In this document: positions 48,965 to 57,043 of the stretch, in pieces | Layout of the letters: every line of letters begins with the position of its first letter | Numbering within the stretch: position 1 is the first letter of the stretch | Assembly (NCBI GenBank): GCA_018434355.1 | Contig: JAHDPL010000020.1 | Location: 62,001 to 126,000 of the forward strand | DNA from: Sporomusaceae bacterium | Lineage (GTDB): Bacteria; Bacillota; Negativicutes; UBA1444 | Direction of reading: 5' to 3' | Length of the DNA stretch: 64,000 nucleotides | Notes under the pieces: generated by a model | What the model saw: the letters and a program-made list of their open reading frames with translations, nothing else | The model's database searches: none | What the model was told of the DNA's origin: nothing | Made by a program: the position numbers and the translations under genes

Positions 48965-49906
48965 ATGAATACCAAACTCACCAATCTATTGCAAATCAAG
49001 TATCCGATCCTGCAGGGAGGCATGGCCTGGGTCTCGGAGTCCCGGCTGGCGGCAGCCGTATCTAGTGCCGGCGGAGCGGGAATCATCGGTTCAGGCGGGC
49101 GGACGGTCGAGTGGGTTCAAGGCGAAATTCGCACAGCCAAGGCCCTGACTGACAAACCGTTTGGCGTCAATATCGTGATGCTCGATCACCTGAAAGATGA
49201 AATCGTCGACCTGGTGTGCGCGGAAAAAGTCGCCTTTGTCACGATGGGCGCAGGCAATCCTTTGCCCTACATGGACAAACTCCGCCAAGCCGGCATCAAA
49301 GTGCTGCCGGTCGTGCCCAGCGTCAAGCTAGCCAAGCGGGTCGAAACCGCCGGCGCGGATGCCGTGATCATTGAGGGAATGGAATGCGGCGGTCACATTG
49401 GCACTTTATCCACCATGGCGCTACTGAGCAATGTCATCCCGGAGGTATCGATTCCGGTAATCGCTGCCGGCGGGATCGTCGATGGTCGTGGCATGGCGGC
49501 GGCGCTGCTGATGGGCGCGGGCGGCGTACAACTGGGCTCGCGGTTTTTATTGGCAACAGAATGCCGCCTGCACGACAACGCCAAGCAGCGCATCATCCAC
49601 GCCGTGGATACCGACAGCGTAGTAACCGGCTACTCGCGCAACCATGGCGTGCGCGGACTGCGCAACCGGTTTGCCGACAAGTTTCTGGCAATGGAAAAAA
49701 GCGGCGTCCCGGACGAAGAACTGAACAATTTCGCAACCGGCACCAACCGGATGGCAGCGATCGACGGCGATGTGGAAGACGGCTTCGTGCTGGTGGGACA
49801 AAGCCTGTCGCGGCTAAATGAGATCATGACGTCGGATGCAATCATCCAGAGCATCATGGCAGAAACGATTGAGCGATTGAACGCAGCGCCCAGCCTGACG
49901 AAATAG
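48965..49906 (+). CDS. fabK: FabK-type enoyl-ACP reductase / nitronate monooxygenase-like flavoprotein
   Basis: 313 residues, FMN-binding TIM barrel. Diagnostic segments are YPILQGGMAWVSESRLAAAV at the N-terminus, AVIIEGMECGGHIG with the conserved His, PVIAAGGIVDGRGMAAALL and GAGGVQLGSRFL. FabK reduces the enoyl-ACP in fatty acid synthesis; nitronate monooxygenase shares the fold. Length and EGMECGGHIG favour FabK. It stands alone here rather than in a fab cluster. ACAGGGAGG precedes the ATG. Confidence 0.82.
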   Translation: MNTKLTNLLQIKYPILQGGMAWVSESRLAAAVSSAGGAGIIGSGGRTVEWVQGEIRTAKALTDKPFGVNIVMLDHLKDEIVDLVCAEKVAFVTMGAGNPLPYMDKLRQAGIKVLPVVPSVKLAKRVETAGADAVIIEGMECGGHIGTLSTMALLSNVIPEVSIPVIAAGGIVDGRGMAAALLMGAGGVQLGSRFLLATECRLHDNAKQRIIHAVDTDSVVTGYSRNHGVRGLRNRFADKFLAMEKSGVPDEELNNFATGTNRMAAIDGDVEDGFVLVGQSLSRLNEIMTSDAIIQSIMAETIERLNAAPSLTK

Positions 49907-49931
49907 AGGCTAAAAACAGAAAAGCCGATGA

Positions 49932-49967
49932 AAAAACTGGCCGGAGAAAATCACGGCCAGTTCTTTT
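49932..49967. terminator. Terminator between fabK and the RDD gene
   Basis: ACTGGCCG (49938-49945) pairs with CGGCCAGT (49955-49962), flanked by AAAAA and TTCTTTT, so it works for both convergent genes. Confidence 0.8.
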
Positions 49968-50523
49968 ATTGCATCCGTGCTTCTGCCCCTTTCGAGCGGA
50001 GAAACACCAAGGTATGGGTGATTTTATCATGTATCCCCTGCTTGCGGGCATCATTGACAATCGCGAGGATCATCCAGGCGCATCCCCCCAGCGTCAGCAA
50101 GCCTACCGGTCCGATCCACCCCGAGGGTCGCCCGGATACAAAGATCGCTAATAGAAAAAATGAAATAATCACTGCAAATCCCGGAATACACGACAGCAGT
50201 ACTTTGAAAAATCCACGGCAAACCGCTCTGCCAACCGTGATGCGCTGTCCTTGTTCATCGGCAACCACCAGATCCAGCGCTTTCTTTCCCGGCGTTCCCA
50301 TCCATTTCGAGCTTTCAAATGCCGCAAAGTAGGTCCAACTGGCAATAACAGACACCATAAGTTGAACGGGCAGCGTGCCAATTCCCGCAGCAGCCATCCC
50401 CTGATACAGCAGGTAAATGGCCGCACTCAATATTCCATTATCAACGATGAAAGCACCGAGACGTTCCCACAGTCCGCCGTACTGGGTCAAGCCAACATTT
50501 TCGGGGATAGGTTGCACATCCAT
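49966..50523 (-). CDS. RDD family membrane protein
   Basis: 185 residues from ATG 50523 (AGG 9 bases upstream; longer starts lack a site). Contains RLGAFIVDNGILSAAIYLLY with the RDD-type charged signature, a second pair of helices and WMGTPGKKALDLVVADEQG. RDD proteins have 3-4 helices and an unknown, possibly transport-related, role. N-terminus is soluble. Confidence 0.78.
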   Translation of the reverse strand: MDVQPIPENVGLTQYGGLWERLGAFIVDNGILSAAIYLLYQGMAAAGIGTLPVQLMVSVIASWTYFAAFESSKWMGTPGKKALDLVVADEQGQRITVGRAVCRGFFKVLLSCIPGFAVIISFFLLAIFVSGRPSGWIGPVGLLTLGGCAWMILAIVNDARKQGIHDKITHTLVFLRSKGAEARMQ

Positions 50524-50745
50524 TGAAACAAGCCTCATTTCCTTAAAATTCGTAAACGTTCTCGGAACATTTGCCGCCAAAACAAACTATTGGTAATTTT
50601 ATCAAATTTTCGCTCCAGTTACAATTCTTCCGCACTTTCCGTGTGTTGTGGCAACTAAAGTTTTTGACAACGGCAGGAACGGGGTATGGGGTGCAGAATT
50701 AAACAGGGGTAAAGGGAAATCCACCCTCGGGATAGGAGGATGAAC

Positions 50746-53346
50746 ATGTCCGGCGAATATCAAATCGACCAGTTCCGGCCCAGTGACGCAGCCGGTGTCG
50801 TCGCGCTTTACCGGAATGTTTACGGCGAGGAATATCCCGTGAAGAGCGTCTATGACCCGGCCTCACTCATCCGCCAAACCGAGACCGGCGAAACGTATCG
50901 GGCCGTGGTCCGCAACAGCGCAGGCGAAGTTGTAGGGCATTTCGCGCTGTATCGGTCGTCGCCGCCCAATCCGGAACTGTACGAAGGCGGTCAGATGATG
51001 ATGCGACATGACAGCCGGGCGTCTGACGCGGCGTACCGCCTGTTTGTTTTTTCCATGGAGCAATTGCCCCGTATTTATAGCATCCGCCACACCTGGGGCG
51101 AGGCGGTTTGCAACCATCTGATGACGCAGCAGATGTGCCTTGAGATTGGCGCGGTGGAAACCGGCATCGAAGTCGGGCTGATGGCGGGCGAAGCCTATGC
51201 AAAAGCCCTGTCTGAAGTTTCCAGCGATACGGAACGAATTTCCAGCCTGCTGATGTTCCGCAGCAGCGAGCCCCGGACCCAGGCCCTCTATTCCCCTGCC
51301 GTTTACGAAGCAGCGTTGCGTTTCATCTATGCAAAATTGCCGGATACCACCAGCTTCCTGCCCTCTACGGCAGCACTGCCTACTGGGGTAAAAACCCGTG
51401 GCAGCAGCCAGATATTTGGCGTCGGCGGGGTGGCCCGCATTCAGTTTGAAGTGTTGGGTGAGGATTTTGAAGCCTGCCTGGCACATTGTATCGTCCAGGC
51501 TTCCATCGCCGGCGCTCTTGTCATCCAAGTCGCCTTCCGCCTGACAGAGCCGGCTTGCGGGGCGGCGGTCACGATCCTGCGGCGACACGGTTTTTTCCTT
51601 GGCGGTGCTTTGCCTCGCTGGTTCGGCGATGACGGTCTGTTGATGCAACAGGTGATAAGACCGCCAGATTTTGACAAGATTTTTCTGGCTTCGAAACGGG
51701 CCCGCGAATTGGGGCGAATCATCCGCGAGGACTGGGAAGCCACCCGCAATCGCAGCTTGGGCGAACTGATTGGGAACCGTGCAATCGAGCAAGGTGAAAA
51801 GACCGCTCTCATCTGGCCGGAACGAAACCAGAGCCAAACCTATGCCGATGTGGAGCGTGAATCGGAGCGTATGGCGCGGGCGCTGTGCGCGGCCGGCATC
51901 GCCAAAAGCGATCATGTGGCGATCTGGGCGCCAAATGTACCGGAGTATTTTACTGTCGCGTTTGGCTGCGCAAAAATCGGTGCAACGCTGGTGATGCTTA
52001 ATCCCAGCTATCGGAAATATGACCTTGAATATGCGCTGAAGCAATCGGAAGCAAAACTCTTGTTCCTGGTCGACGGCTACGCCGCCCCCGGCGAATTTGC
52101 GGAAATCCTGCGACAAGTGCGGAGCACTCTGCCCAGTCTCACGCAGGCCGTTTTGATCGGCAACGCGTCCTACGGCGATATTGCGAACTGGGACGATTTT
52201 CTGGCCCGGGGGCTGTTGGCGGAAGAAGCGGCACTTGCTGCGCGAAAGCGTGAAGTCACCGGCGACCACATTTTCAGCATCCAGTACACTTCGGGGACGA
52301 CCAACGTGCCCAAAGGCGTCATGCTGAGCCAAAACGCATACTTGTCAAGTTTTGTGGCCACCTGCAACAGGGAAGGCCTCCGGTCGACCGATGTATTGTG
52401 CATGCCGCTACCGCTGTTCCATGTATACGGGTTCAGCGAGGTTGCCTCAATCCTGCGGATCGGCGGTAGCGCGGTCGTGCTGGAACGGTTCCGGTCGCTG
52501 GATTTTCTGGCTGCGCTGGAAAAATACCGGGTGAGCTTCGTTAACGGAGTTCCGACCATGTTCGTCGCTGCGCTGGCAGTGATGGAGCAGCGCTCCTATG
52601 ATCTTCGGTCTATGCGCGGCGGCAATATCGGTGGCGCTTTTTGCCCGCCGGAGCTTGTCGGGCGTATCAGCGAAAAAATGTCGGCGCCGGAACTCGGCGT
52701 GCTTTATGGGTCTACTGAAGCGCTCGCCGTCCTTATCTCGTCGCCGCTGGCGCCGCTTGAAGCGCGAAAAGGAAATGCCGGTCCGCCGCTGCAGGGAATC
52801 TCCCTGCGGATTGTTGACCCGGCGACCGGCGAAACGGTTCCAGTTGGCGGGCAAGGCGAGCTTTGTGTGAAGGGCCCTTCACTGATGCGGGGCTATTATC
52901 GGATGCCGGCAGAGACCGCCAAAGTGTTTGATGCTGAGGGTTGGTACCATACCGGCGATCTGGCCAGCGTCGACGCCGAGGGATGTTGCAAAATCGGCGG
53001 ACGGGTCAATGACATGCTGATCCGTGGCGGCGAAAACATCTCACCGAGCGAAATCGAAGAATTTCTGTTGAATCACCCGAAGCTGCAAGATGCCCAAGTG
53101 GTCGGCGTGCACTCCGAATATTACGGCGATGAAGTGATCGCCTTCGTTCGCCTAAAACCCGGTGACACTGCCGAGGTGGTGGAACTGAAGCGGTATTGCC
53201 GGCAAAATATTGCCATCTACAAGGTGCCGGACTACTTTTTCTTTGTCGAGGAGTTCCCGCTGACGTCTAGTGGCAAAGTCCAGAAATTCAAACTGCGGGA
53301 GCTGGCCGCGCAACTTTTGGCGGAACTGGCGAATAAGCCACAATAA
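50746..53346 (+). CDS. GNAT-like N-terminal domain fused to acyl-CoA/acyl-acid synthetase
   Basis: 866 residues from ATG 50746 (AGGAGG 6 bases upstream; ATG 50740 touches it). Residues 1-335 look like acetyltransferase (GNAT-type) repeats: IDQFRPSDAAGVVALYRNVYG, RAVVRNSAGEVVGHFALY, AAVTILRRHGFFLGGALPRW. Residues 340-866 are a complete ANL synthetase: YTSGTTNVPKGVMLS (about 512), VLYGSTEA, YHTGDLASVDAEG, VNDMLIRGGENISPSEIEE and the catalytic Lys in SSGKVQKFKL. An acyl carrier protein follows 29 bases later, so the activated acyl chain is probably loaded on it. The acyl substrate is unknown. Confidence 0.85.
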   Translation: MSGEYQIDQFRPSDAAGVVALYRNVYGEEYPVKSVYDPASLIRQTETGETYRAVVRNSAGEVVGHFALYRSSPPNPELYEGGQMMMRHDSRASDAAYRLFVFSMEQLPRIYSIRHTWGEAVCNHLMTQQMCLEIGAVETGIEVGLMAGEAYAKALSEVSSDTERISSLLMFRSSEPRTQALYSPAVYEAALRFIYAKLPDTTSFLPSTAALPTGVKTRGSSQIFGVGGVARIQFEVLGEDFEACLAHCIVQASIAGALVIQVAFRLTEPACGAAVTILRRHGFFLGGALPRWFGDDGLLMQQVIRPPDFDKIFLASKRARELGRIIREDWEATRNRSLGELIGNRAIEQGEKTALIWPERNQSQTYADVERESERMARALCAAGIAKSDHVAIWAPNVPEYFTVAFGCAKIGATLVMLNPSYRKYDLEYALKQSEAKLLFLVDGYAAPGEFAEILRQVRSTLPSLTQAVLIGNASYGDIANWDDFLARGLLAEEAALAARKREVTGDHIFSIQYTSGTTNVPKGVMLSQNAYLSSFVATCNREGLRSTDVLCMPLPLFHVYGFSEVASILRIGGSAVVLERFRSLDFLAALEKYRVSFVNGVPTMFVAALAVMEQRSYDLRSMRGGNIGGAFCPPELVGRISEKMSAPELGVLYGSTEALAVLISSPLAPLEARKGNAGPPLQGISLRIVDPATGETVPVGGQGELCVKGPSLMRGYYRMPAETAKVFDAEGWYHTGDLASVDAEGCCKIGGRVNDMLIRGGENISPSEIEEFLLNHPKLQDAQVVGVHSEYYGDEVIAFVRLKPGDTAEVVELKRYCRQNIAIYKVPDYFFFVEEFPLTSSGKVQKFKLRELAAQLLAELANKPQ

Positions 53347-53375
53347 AACACGAATGATTAAAAGGAGGAGTGAAA

Positions 53376-53621
53376 ATGGACAGACAGACGATCGAAACGA
53401 AGTTCAGGGAAATCATTCTGAAGCGGGTCAAAGGGCTGGAGCCGGCAATGTTAAAAGCGGATACTGATTTGGGTGTCTTGGGGGTCGATTCACTGGCGCG
53501 AAGCTGGATTCTAGCCGACACGGAAGAAGCCTTCAACCAGCCGGTCAGGATTGAAGAAGCGATGAATTTGCGAACCCTGGCGCTAATGGTTGATCATATG
53601 GACAAAAAACTCAACGGCTGA
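53376..53621 (+). CDS. Acyl carrier protein-like
   Basis: 81 residues from ATG 53376 (AAGGAGG 7 bases upstream). The phosphopantetheine site is S39 in GVLGVDSLARSW. It is not the fatty-acid ACP type (DSLDTVE); the DSLA form resembles stand-alone carrier proteins of secondary pathways. It follows the GNAT-ANL gene and is probably charged by it. Confidence 0.82.
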   Translation: MDRQTIETKFREIILKRVKGLEPAMLKADTDLGVLGVDSLARSWILADTEEAFNQPVRIEEAMNLRTLALMVDHMDKKLNG

Positions 53622-53631
53622 AAGCAATAAA

Positions 53632-53659
53632 AACTGACCGGAGCGAACTCCGGCCAGTT
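53632..53659 (-). terminator. Hairpin terminator, T-run on the minus strand
   Basis: AACTGACCGGAG and CTCCGGCCAGTT pair around CGAA. The TTTTTATTG tract follows on the minus strand, so it chiefly ends the remnant unit at 53677-53814, but it also lies right after the ACP gene. Confidence 0.7.
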
Positions 53660-53676
53660 TAGTTGTTCGCGTTCAA

Positions 53677-53814
53677 TTATATCACCCGGTTCATGATCTC
53701 AAGAAAACGCTCCAGCGCCGCCTCGATGTTTTCCACAGTATCGCCAGTCAGGCTCTTGTCCTTGATCCAGCGTATATCGAGGCTGGTCTTGTCCCAACGC
53801 CTATGCCCCATCAT
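53677..53814 (-). pseudogene. Probable remnant of a type I restriction-modification HsdM C-terminus
   Basis: An open frame of 45 codons that includes KTSLDIRWIKDKSL and ENIEAALERFLEIMN. This is the pattern of the HsdM C-terminus (LDI-x-W-x-KD-x-SL followed by an AALE-Q/RF helix). The rest of hsdM and hsdS/hsdR are absent. The frame stays open some codons upstream but has no clear start with a ribosome-binding site. A promoter-like TTGACA-16-TATGAT (53810-53837, minus) overlaps its 5' part. Confidence 0.5.
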
Positions 53815-53837
53815 ACGCCTCTGAATTTTTTTGTCAA
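53810..53837 (-). promoter_or_regulatory. Sigma-A promoter-like sequence at the hsdM remnant
   Basis: TTGACA (53832-53837), 16-bp spacer, TATGAT (53810-53815), read on the minus strand. With the terminator at 53632-53659 it would give a transcript of about 170 bases. Confidence 0.45.
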
Positions 53838-53879
53838 CCCGATCCTTTGAAAATCCGTTGAACGGGAGGCCGCCGCAAG

Positions 53880-54218
53880 ATGACGGGAATCGATCTGAAG
53901 CAGGAAGTCATGCGGGTGAACAACAATGTCAATATCACCATGTTCGGCACCGGACTGCGCAAGCAACGCGTTTCGATCACGGAGGACAAGATTGTGATCT
54001 CCGCCGACCACAAACGGATTCCGGCCCTGGCTGCGCTGGACGGCATCGACCGGACGACGACCCGGTTTGTCGATGTGGCGATTCTGGACGAATATAAAAG
54101 GCGCTTAAAAAAGGAACTGATTGAACAGATCAAACTGCCAGTCAAAAGCGTTTTAAAGGACTATGACCCGGAGCATGAGCTGGCGATCACGGTCATTGTG
54201 TTGACCGCGCCAATGTGA
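53880..54218 (+). CDS. DUF2294 (MpsC-like) domain protein
   Basis: 112 residues. It has the DUF2294 pattern: MRVNNNVNITMFGTGLRKQRVSI, DKIVISADHKRIP, YKRRLKKELIEQIKLPVKSVL, AITVIVLTAP. The family is linked to Na+-translocating Mps systems in staphylococci, but most members are uncharacterised. GGGAGG is spaced 9 bases before the ATG. The terminator region after it is not clear. Confidence 0.6.
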   Translation: MTGIDLKQEVMRVNNNVNITMFGTGLRKQRVSITEDKIVISADHKRIPALAALDGIDRTTTRFVDVAILDEYKRRLKKELIEQIKLPVKSVLKDYDPEHELAITVIVLTAPM

Positions 54219-54301
54219 CGGCTGGGCTGAGCGAAAAAAATATTTTTATTTTTCTTCAAAATTAGCAGGAATTAAATAACGAATGCAGAATTAGCATAAT
54301 C

Positions 54302-54338
54302 AAACGGTAATCATCATTGATGAGCTAATACCGTTTGG
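54302..54338. other. Stem-loop in the 348-bp gap before the B12 cluster
   Basis: CAAACGGTA pairs with TACCGTTTG, and an inner TCATC/GATGA stem lies in between. No T-run follows, so it may be an RNA structure or operator. The gap 54219-54566 holds no credible gene; a further inverted repeat CGTAAC-AATG-GTTACG is at 54412-54427, overlapping GTTACGCATGCGTAC. Confidence 0.4.
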
Positions 54339-54411
54339 TAACGGACACCCCAACAGAATACTTCCGGTTTGGCTGTAAGAACTCGCAAGAGAGACGAAAG
54401 CTGCCGTTTTT

Positions 54412-54436
54412 CGTAACAATGGTTACGCATGCGTAC
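54412..54436. promoter_or_regulatory. Overlapping palindromes, candidate operator for the B12 cluster
   Basis: CGTAAC-AATG-GTTACG (54412-54427) overlaps GTTACGCATGCGTAC (54422-54436). They lie about 130 bp before the first gene of the cluster and could bind the FCD regulator encoded at 62630. Confidence 0.35.
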
Positions 54437-54566
54437 AAAACGTTTGCGTGGACGTCGGGACGAGGCGGTAGCTTTTCTGTTTTTTCGGAAAGGAGGGCAA
54501 AATACCAAGACATTATTCAGGATGCGGTCCCCCTGCGGCAAACCCAAACTATAGGGAGGGAAACAC

Positions 54567-55577
54567 ATGGCAACCGGTTATGACGTCCTGCAAGCCCTAG
54601 ACAAAATCACCGGCGGAAGATGCGTCAAGGATCTCGGCGACATCTTCAGCGGCAAAAACCGTTTCGTAGTCATCAAGTCTTCCAATATCCCCGGCAAAAG
54701 CTGCATGGAAACCCCTGGCCTGGTCTGCGGCAAACTCGAGTCTCCCGTCAAAAAAATCGCCGTAACCATGACGCTGACCGAATGCAATATCGAACTGGCC
54801 GGCGCGACCTGCGTCGATGCGATCGTGGCCCACCATCCGATCGTGGAAGCAGCCAATTCGGGTGGCGTCACGCTAAGGACGTATCTCGATCTCTACGGCT
54901 TATCGGCGTTCGAACTGCACGAGGCGTTTCACGGCCTCCATCCCGGCATCGCCCTGCTCCATGGCCACAAAACCTTTCATGTCGATATCGCCTACGGCGG
55001 CATTCCCGGCAACATTCTGTTCGTTGGCCGGGCCCTGGATGGAGTAAGCACGCTCGGCGACATCCTGAAGCGCTTGCAGGATTTCATGGGTCTGAATGAA
55101 GAACAGGCCATGCTGCTAGCGGAACGCAATTCGCGCTGCTGCAACGGCATCATGGAAACCAATGTCGCCACCGGCGGCAAAATCCTGGTTGGCACTCCCG
55201 ACAGCAAAATCTCCACCATCATCCACATTTTCCCCCATACCGGGTTTACAGCCGACCACCTGGCCGCCGTCAAAAATAAGTTCCCCGAAGCCGACACAGT
55301 GCTGGCTTCGATCAGCCGGGTCAAAGACGACCATCCCCTCGTCGCCAAAGCCCGCGAACTGGGCCTGAACTTCATCGTCGGCAATTCGCATGCGATGGAA
55401 ATTTTGGAAAACGGCATGCCGCTGGCGATAGCGCTGCAAACGTTGCTACCGGACACCGAAGTCGTCCTGTTCCGCGAACGGATCACCTCCACCCCGCTCG
55501 ATCAGGTAGGAACTCCTGCTCTGCGTGAATATGCCCGCGACATCGCGGACCGGTTCCTGGTTGCCAAACCCAATTAA
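54567..55577 (+). CDS. NIF3-like dinuclear metal-centre protein
   Basis: 336 residues. The motif VDAIVAHHPIVE (H89-H90) is the NIF3 metal site; further segments HEAFHGLHPGIALLHGH and NFIVGNSHAMEILENG fit the second half. NIF3 proteins bind two metals and have hydrolase-like features but unproved roles. It heads a unit with a gate-type membrane protein and lies upstream of the B12 enzyme cluster. GGGAGGG is spaced before the ATG. Confidence 0.72.
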   Translation: MATGYDVLQALDKITGGRCVKDLGDIFSGKNRFVVIKSSNIPGKSCMETPGLVCGKLESPVKKIAVTMTLTECNIELAGATCVDAIVAHHPIVEAANSGGVTLRTYLDLYGLSAFELHEAFHGLHPGIALLHGHKTFHVDIAYGGIPGNILFVGRALDGVSTLGDILKRLQDFMGLNEEQAMLLAERNSRCCNGIMETNVATGGKILVGTPDSKISTIIHIFPHTGFTADHLAAVKNKFPEADTVLASISRVKDDHPLVAKARELGLNFIVGNSHAMEILENGMPLAIALQTLLPDTEVVLFRERITSTPLDQVGTPALREYARDIADRFLVAKPN

Positions 55578-55596
55578 TGAAGGAGGCATAAGAATC

Positions 55597-56688
55597 ATGA
55601 ACAATGGAGTGGAGCAAAAAGCCGCCCGCGCCAAAAGACCCCTGACCACCGCCGAATATGTTGGTTTTGTTCTGGTTGCCTTGTCACTGGGAGCTTTGTT
55701 CTGGTATCCGGGGCCGGTGGCCGGCGCATTTACCGCCGCCGCGAAAAAGGTCCAATCGATCGCCTTTAATGCGTTCATCAGCGGCATGGTCGGCTGGGCG
55801 ATCATCTGCAGCGTCATCACCGGCAGGCTGCTGGAACGGGCCGGCTTTACCGACGCCCTGATCCGTATTTTCGTGCCGATTACCCGTTGGATCGGTGTCA
55901 ACCCGGCGGTAGTCATCCCTGGCATTTACAATATTCTTGGCGACATCAACGCCGCTGGCCGCATCACCGGACCGGTGCTGAAGCAAGCCAACGCCACCCG
56001 CGACGAACAAAAAATCGCCATTTGCACTATGGTTCAGTCGCAGCAATCGTTTTCCACATTCATGCTAGGCATCGTTTGTCTGACTGCCGCCAAGGTCAGC
56101 GTGTTTCCGGTCATCGTCATCGGTTTGTTTTTGCCGTTGATCGTAATGCCCTTTTTGTTGAAACATACGATTTACCGCGACACCAAAGCGGTTGAGCTGG
56201 AAGAACTGCCCCGCTACACGCCGGATACGTCCTGGCTGCCGGTATTGTTCGGCGCAGCCAAGGAAGGCGCCGAAGTTCTCTTCCTCATCGTCATCCCGGC
56301 CACCGCCGCTGTGTTCGGCATTATCGGCGCCTTGGAATATGCAGGCATCTGGCAATATATCCATAACGCGCTCACCGCTCTGCTCAATTTCTTTTCCATC
56401 GATATGGAAACCGGCATGGTCTCGATCCTGGCCTCACCCACTCTGGCCATGGGCATGCTGACCAAAACAGCGGGAGCGCTGCCGCCCAAACTGGTTGTCG
56501 GCTCTTTCATTCTGGCCTCTTCCGGGTTACCGCTGGGTGTAGTGTTCGGACAAATCCCGATGATCTGGAAAGGTGTCTCCGATCTGGACGAAACCGAAGC
56601 GGTAAAAGCCGCCGTACTGGGAATTGTCCTGCGCATTCTCACCGCTTTCCTGATTGCCGAATTCCTTACCCCGTTTATTATGAAATAA
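55597..56688 (+). CDS. Membrane protein with nucleoside-recognition (gate) domain
   Basis: 363 residues from ATG 55597 (AAGGAGG 8 bases upstream). About 8-9 helices. The gate-domain pattern is seen in AFISGMVGWAIICSVITGRLLERAGFTDALIRIF and GVNPAVVIPGIYNILGDIN-like stretches, then a second half with VLFLIVIPATAAVFGIIGAL. It resembles clostridial nucleoside-recognition-type membrane proteins and would be the transporter of the B12/PLP cluster. Substrate unknown. Confidence 0.72.
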   Translation: MNNGVEQKAARAKRPLTTAEYVGFVLVALSLGALFWYPGPVAGAFTAAAKKVQSIAFNAFISGMVGWAIICSVITGRLLERAGFTDALIRIFVPITRWIGVNPAVVIPGIYNILGDINAAGRITGPVLKQANATRDEQKIAICTMVQSQQSFSTFMLGIVCLTAAKVSVFPVIVIGLFLPLIVMPFLLKHTIYRDTKAVELEELPRYTPDTSWLPVLFGAAKEGAEVLFLIVIPATAAVFGIIGALEYAGIWQYIHNALTALLNFFSIDMETGMVSILASPTLAMGMLTKTAGALPPKLVVGSFILASSGLPLGVVFGQIPMIWKGVSDLDETEAVKAAVLGIVLRILTAFLIAEFLTPFIMK

Positions 56689-56702
56689 AAACCCCCGATT
56701 GC

Positions 56703-56732
56703 GCGGGGGAGCCCCTCCCCCGCTTGTTTTCT
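56703..56732 (+). terminator. Terminator between the transporter and the B12 enzyme genes
   Basis: GCGGGGGAG (56703-56711) pairs with CTCCCCCGC (56715-56723), a 3-base CCC loop, followed by TTGTTTT. It splits the cluster into two expression units or gives partial read-through. Confidence 0.85.
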
Positions 56733-56799
56733 CAATCAGGCGCTAACTTGCTTTGTCGTCAATCATCAAAGATGAGCGATATTTCCTGGAGGTGATTCC

Positions 56800-57039
56800 A
56801 TGAGTCAGTCACTGGAAAAAGTCATGGATGCCGTAGACGTGGAAACGTTGTTGGTTTGCGACTCGGAAGCCGAGGGCCGCAGTTTGATGCTCGATATCCT
56901 GAAAGGATTTGGCTTTACCGACGTTGATGTCGTGTTTGCCCAGTTTGAGGGTCCCGGCGTGCGGATTCGCGGCAGAGCCTATGTGCATCGCCCGGCTGAC
57001 AAATATCACTGGCTGCAGCAAGCCGGGAAAGCGGGGTGA
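56800..57039 (+). CDS. Small (79-aa) protein paired with the B12 enzyme
   Basis: I do not recognise a family. The sequence has DAVDVETLLVCDSEAEGRSL, a LDILKGFGFTDVDVVFAQ segment and a short basic C-terminus. Only 4 bases separate its stop from the B12-domain gene, whose ribosome-binding site lies in its end, so the two are coupled. A role as a small subunit or chaperone of the mutase, comparable to small subunits of aminomutases, is an inference. GGAGGTG precedes the ATG. Confidence 0.55.
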   Translation: MSQSLEKVMDAVDVETLLVCDSEAEGRSLMLDILKGFGFTDVDVVFAQFEGPGVRIRGRAYVHRPADKYHWLQQAGKAG

Positions 57040-57043
57040 TTCC

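Noticed and set aside
54219-54566. Cobalamin riboswitch ahead of the B12 cluster
   Set aside because: No B12-box sequence or matching helices were found by eye.
54335-54583. 82-codon + strand frame before the NIF3-like gene
   Set aside because: It overlaps the NIF3 start and the palindromes; no start site and no conserved features.
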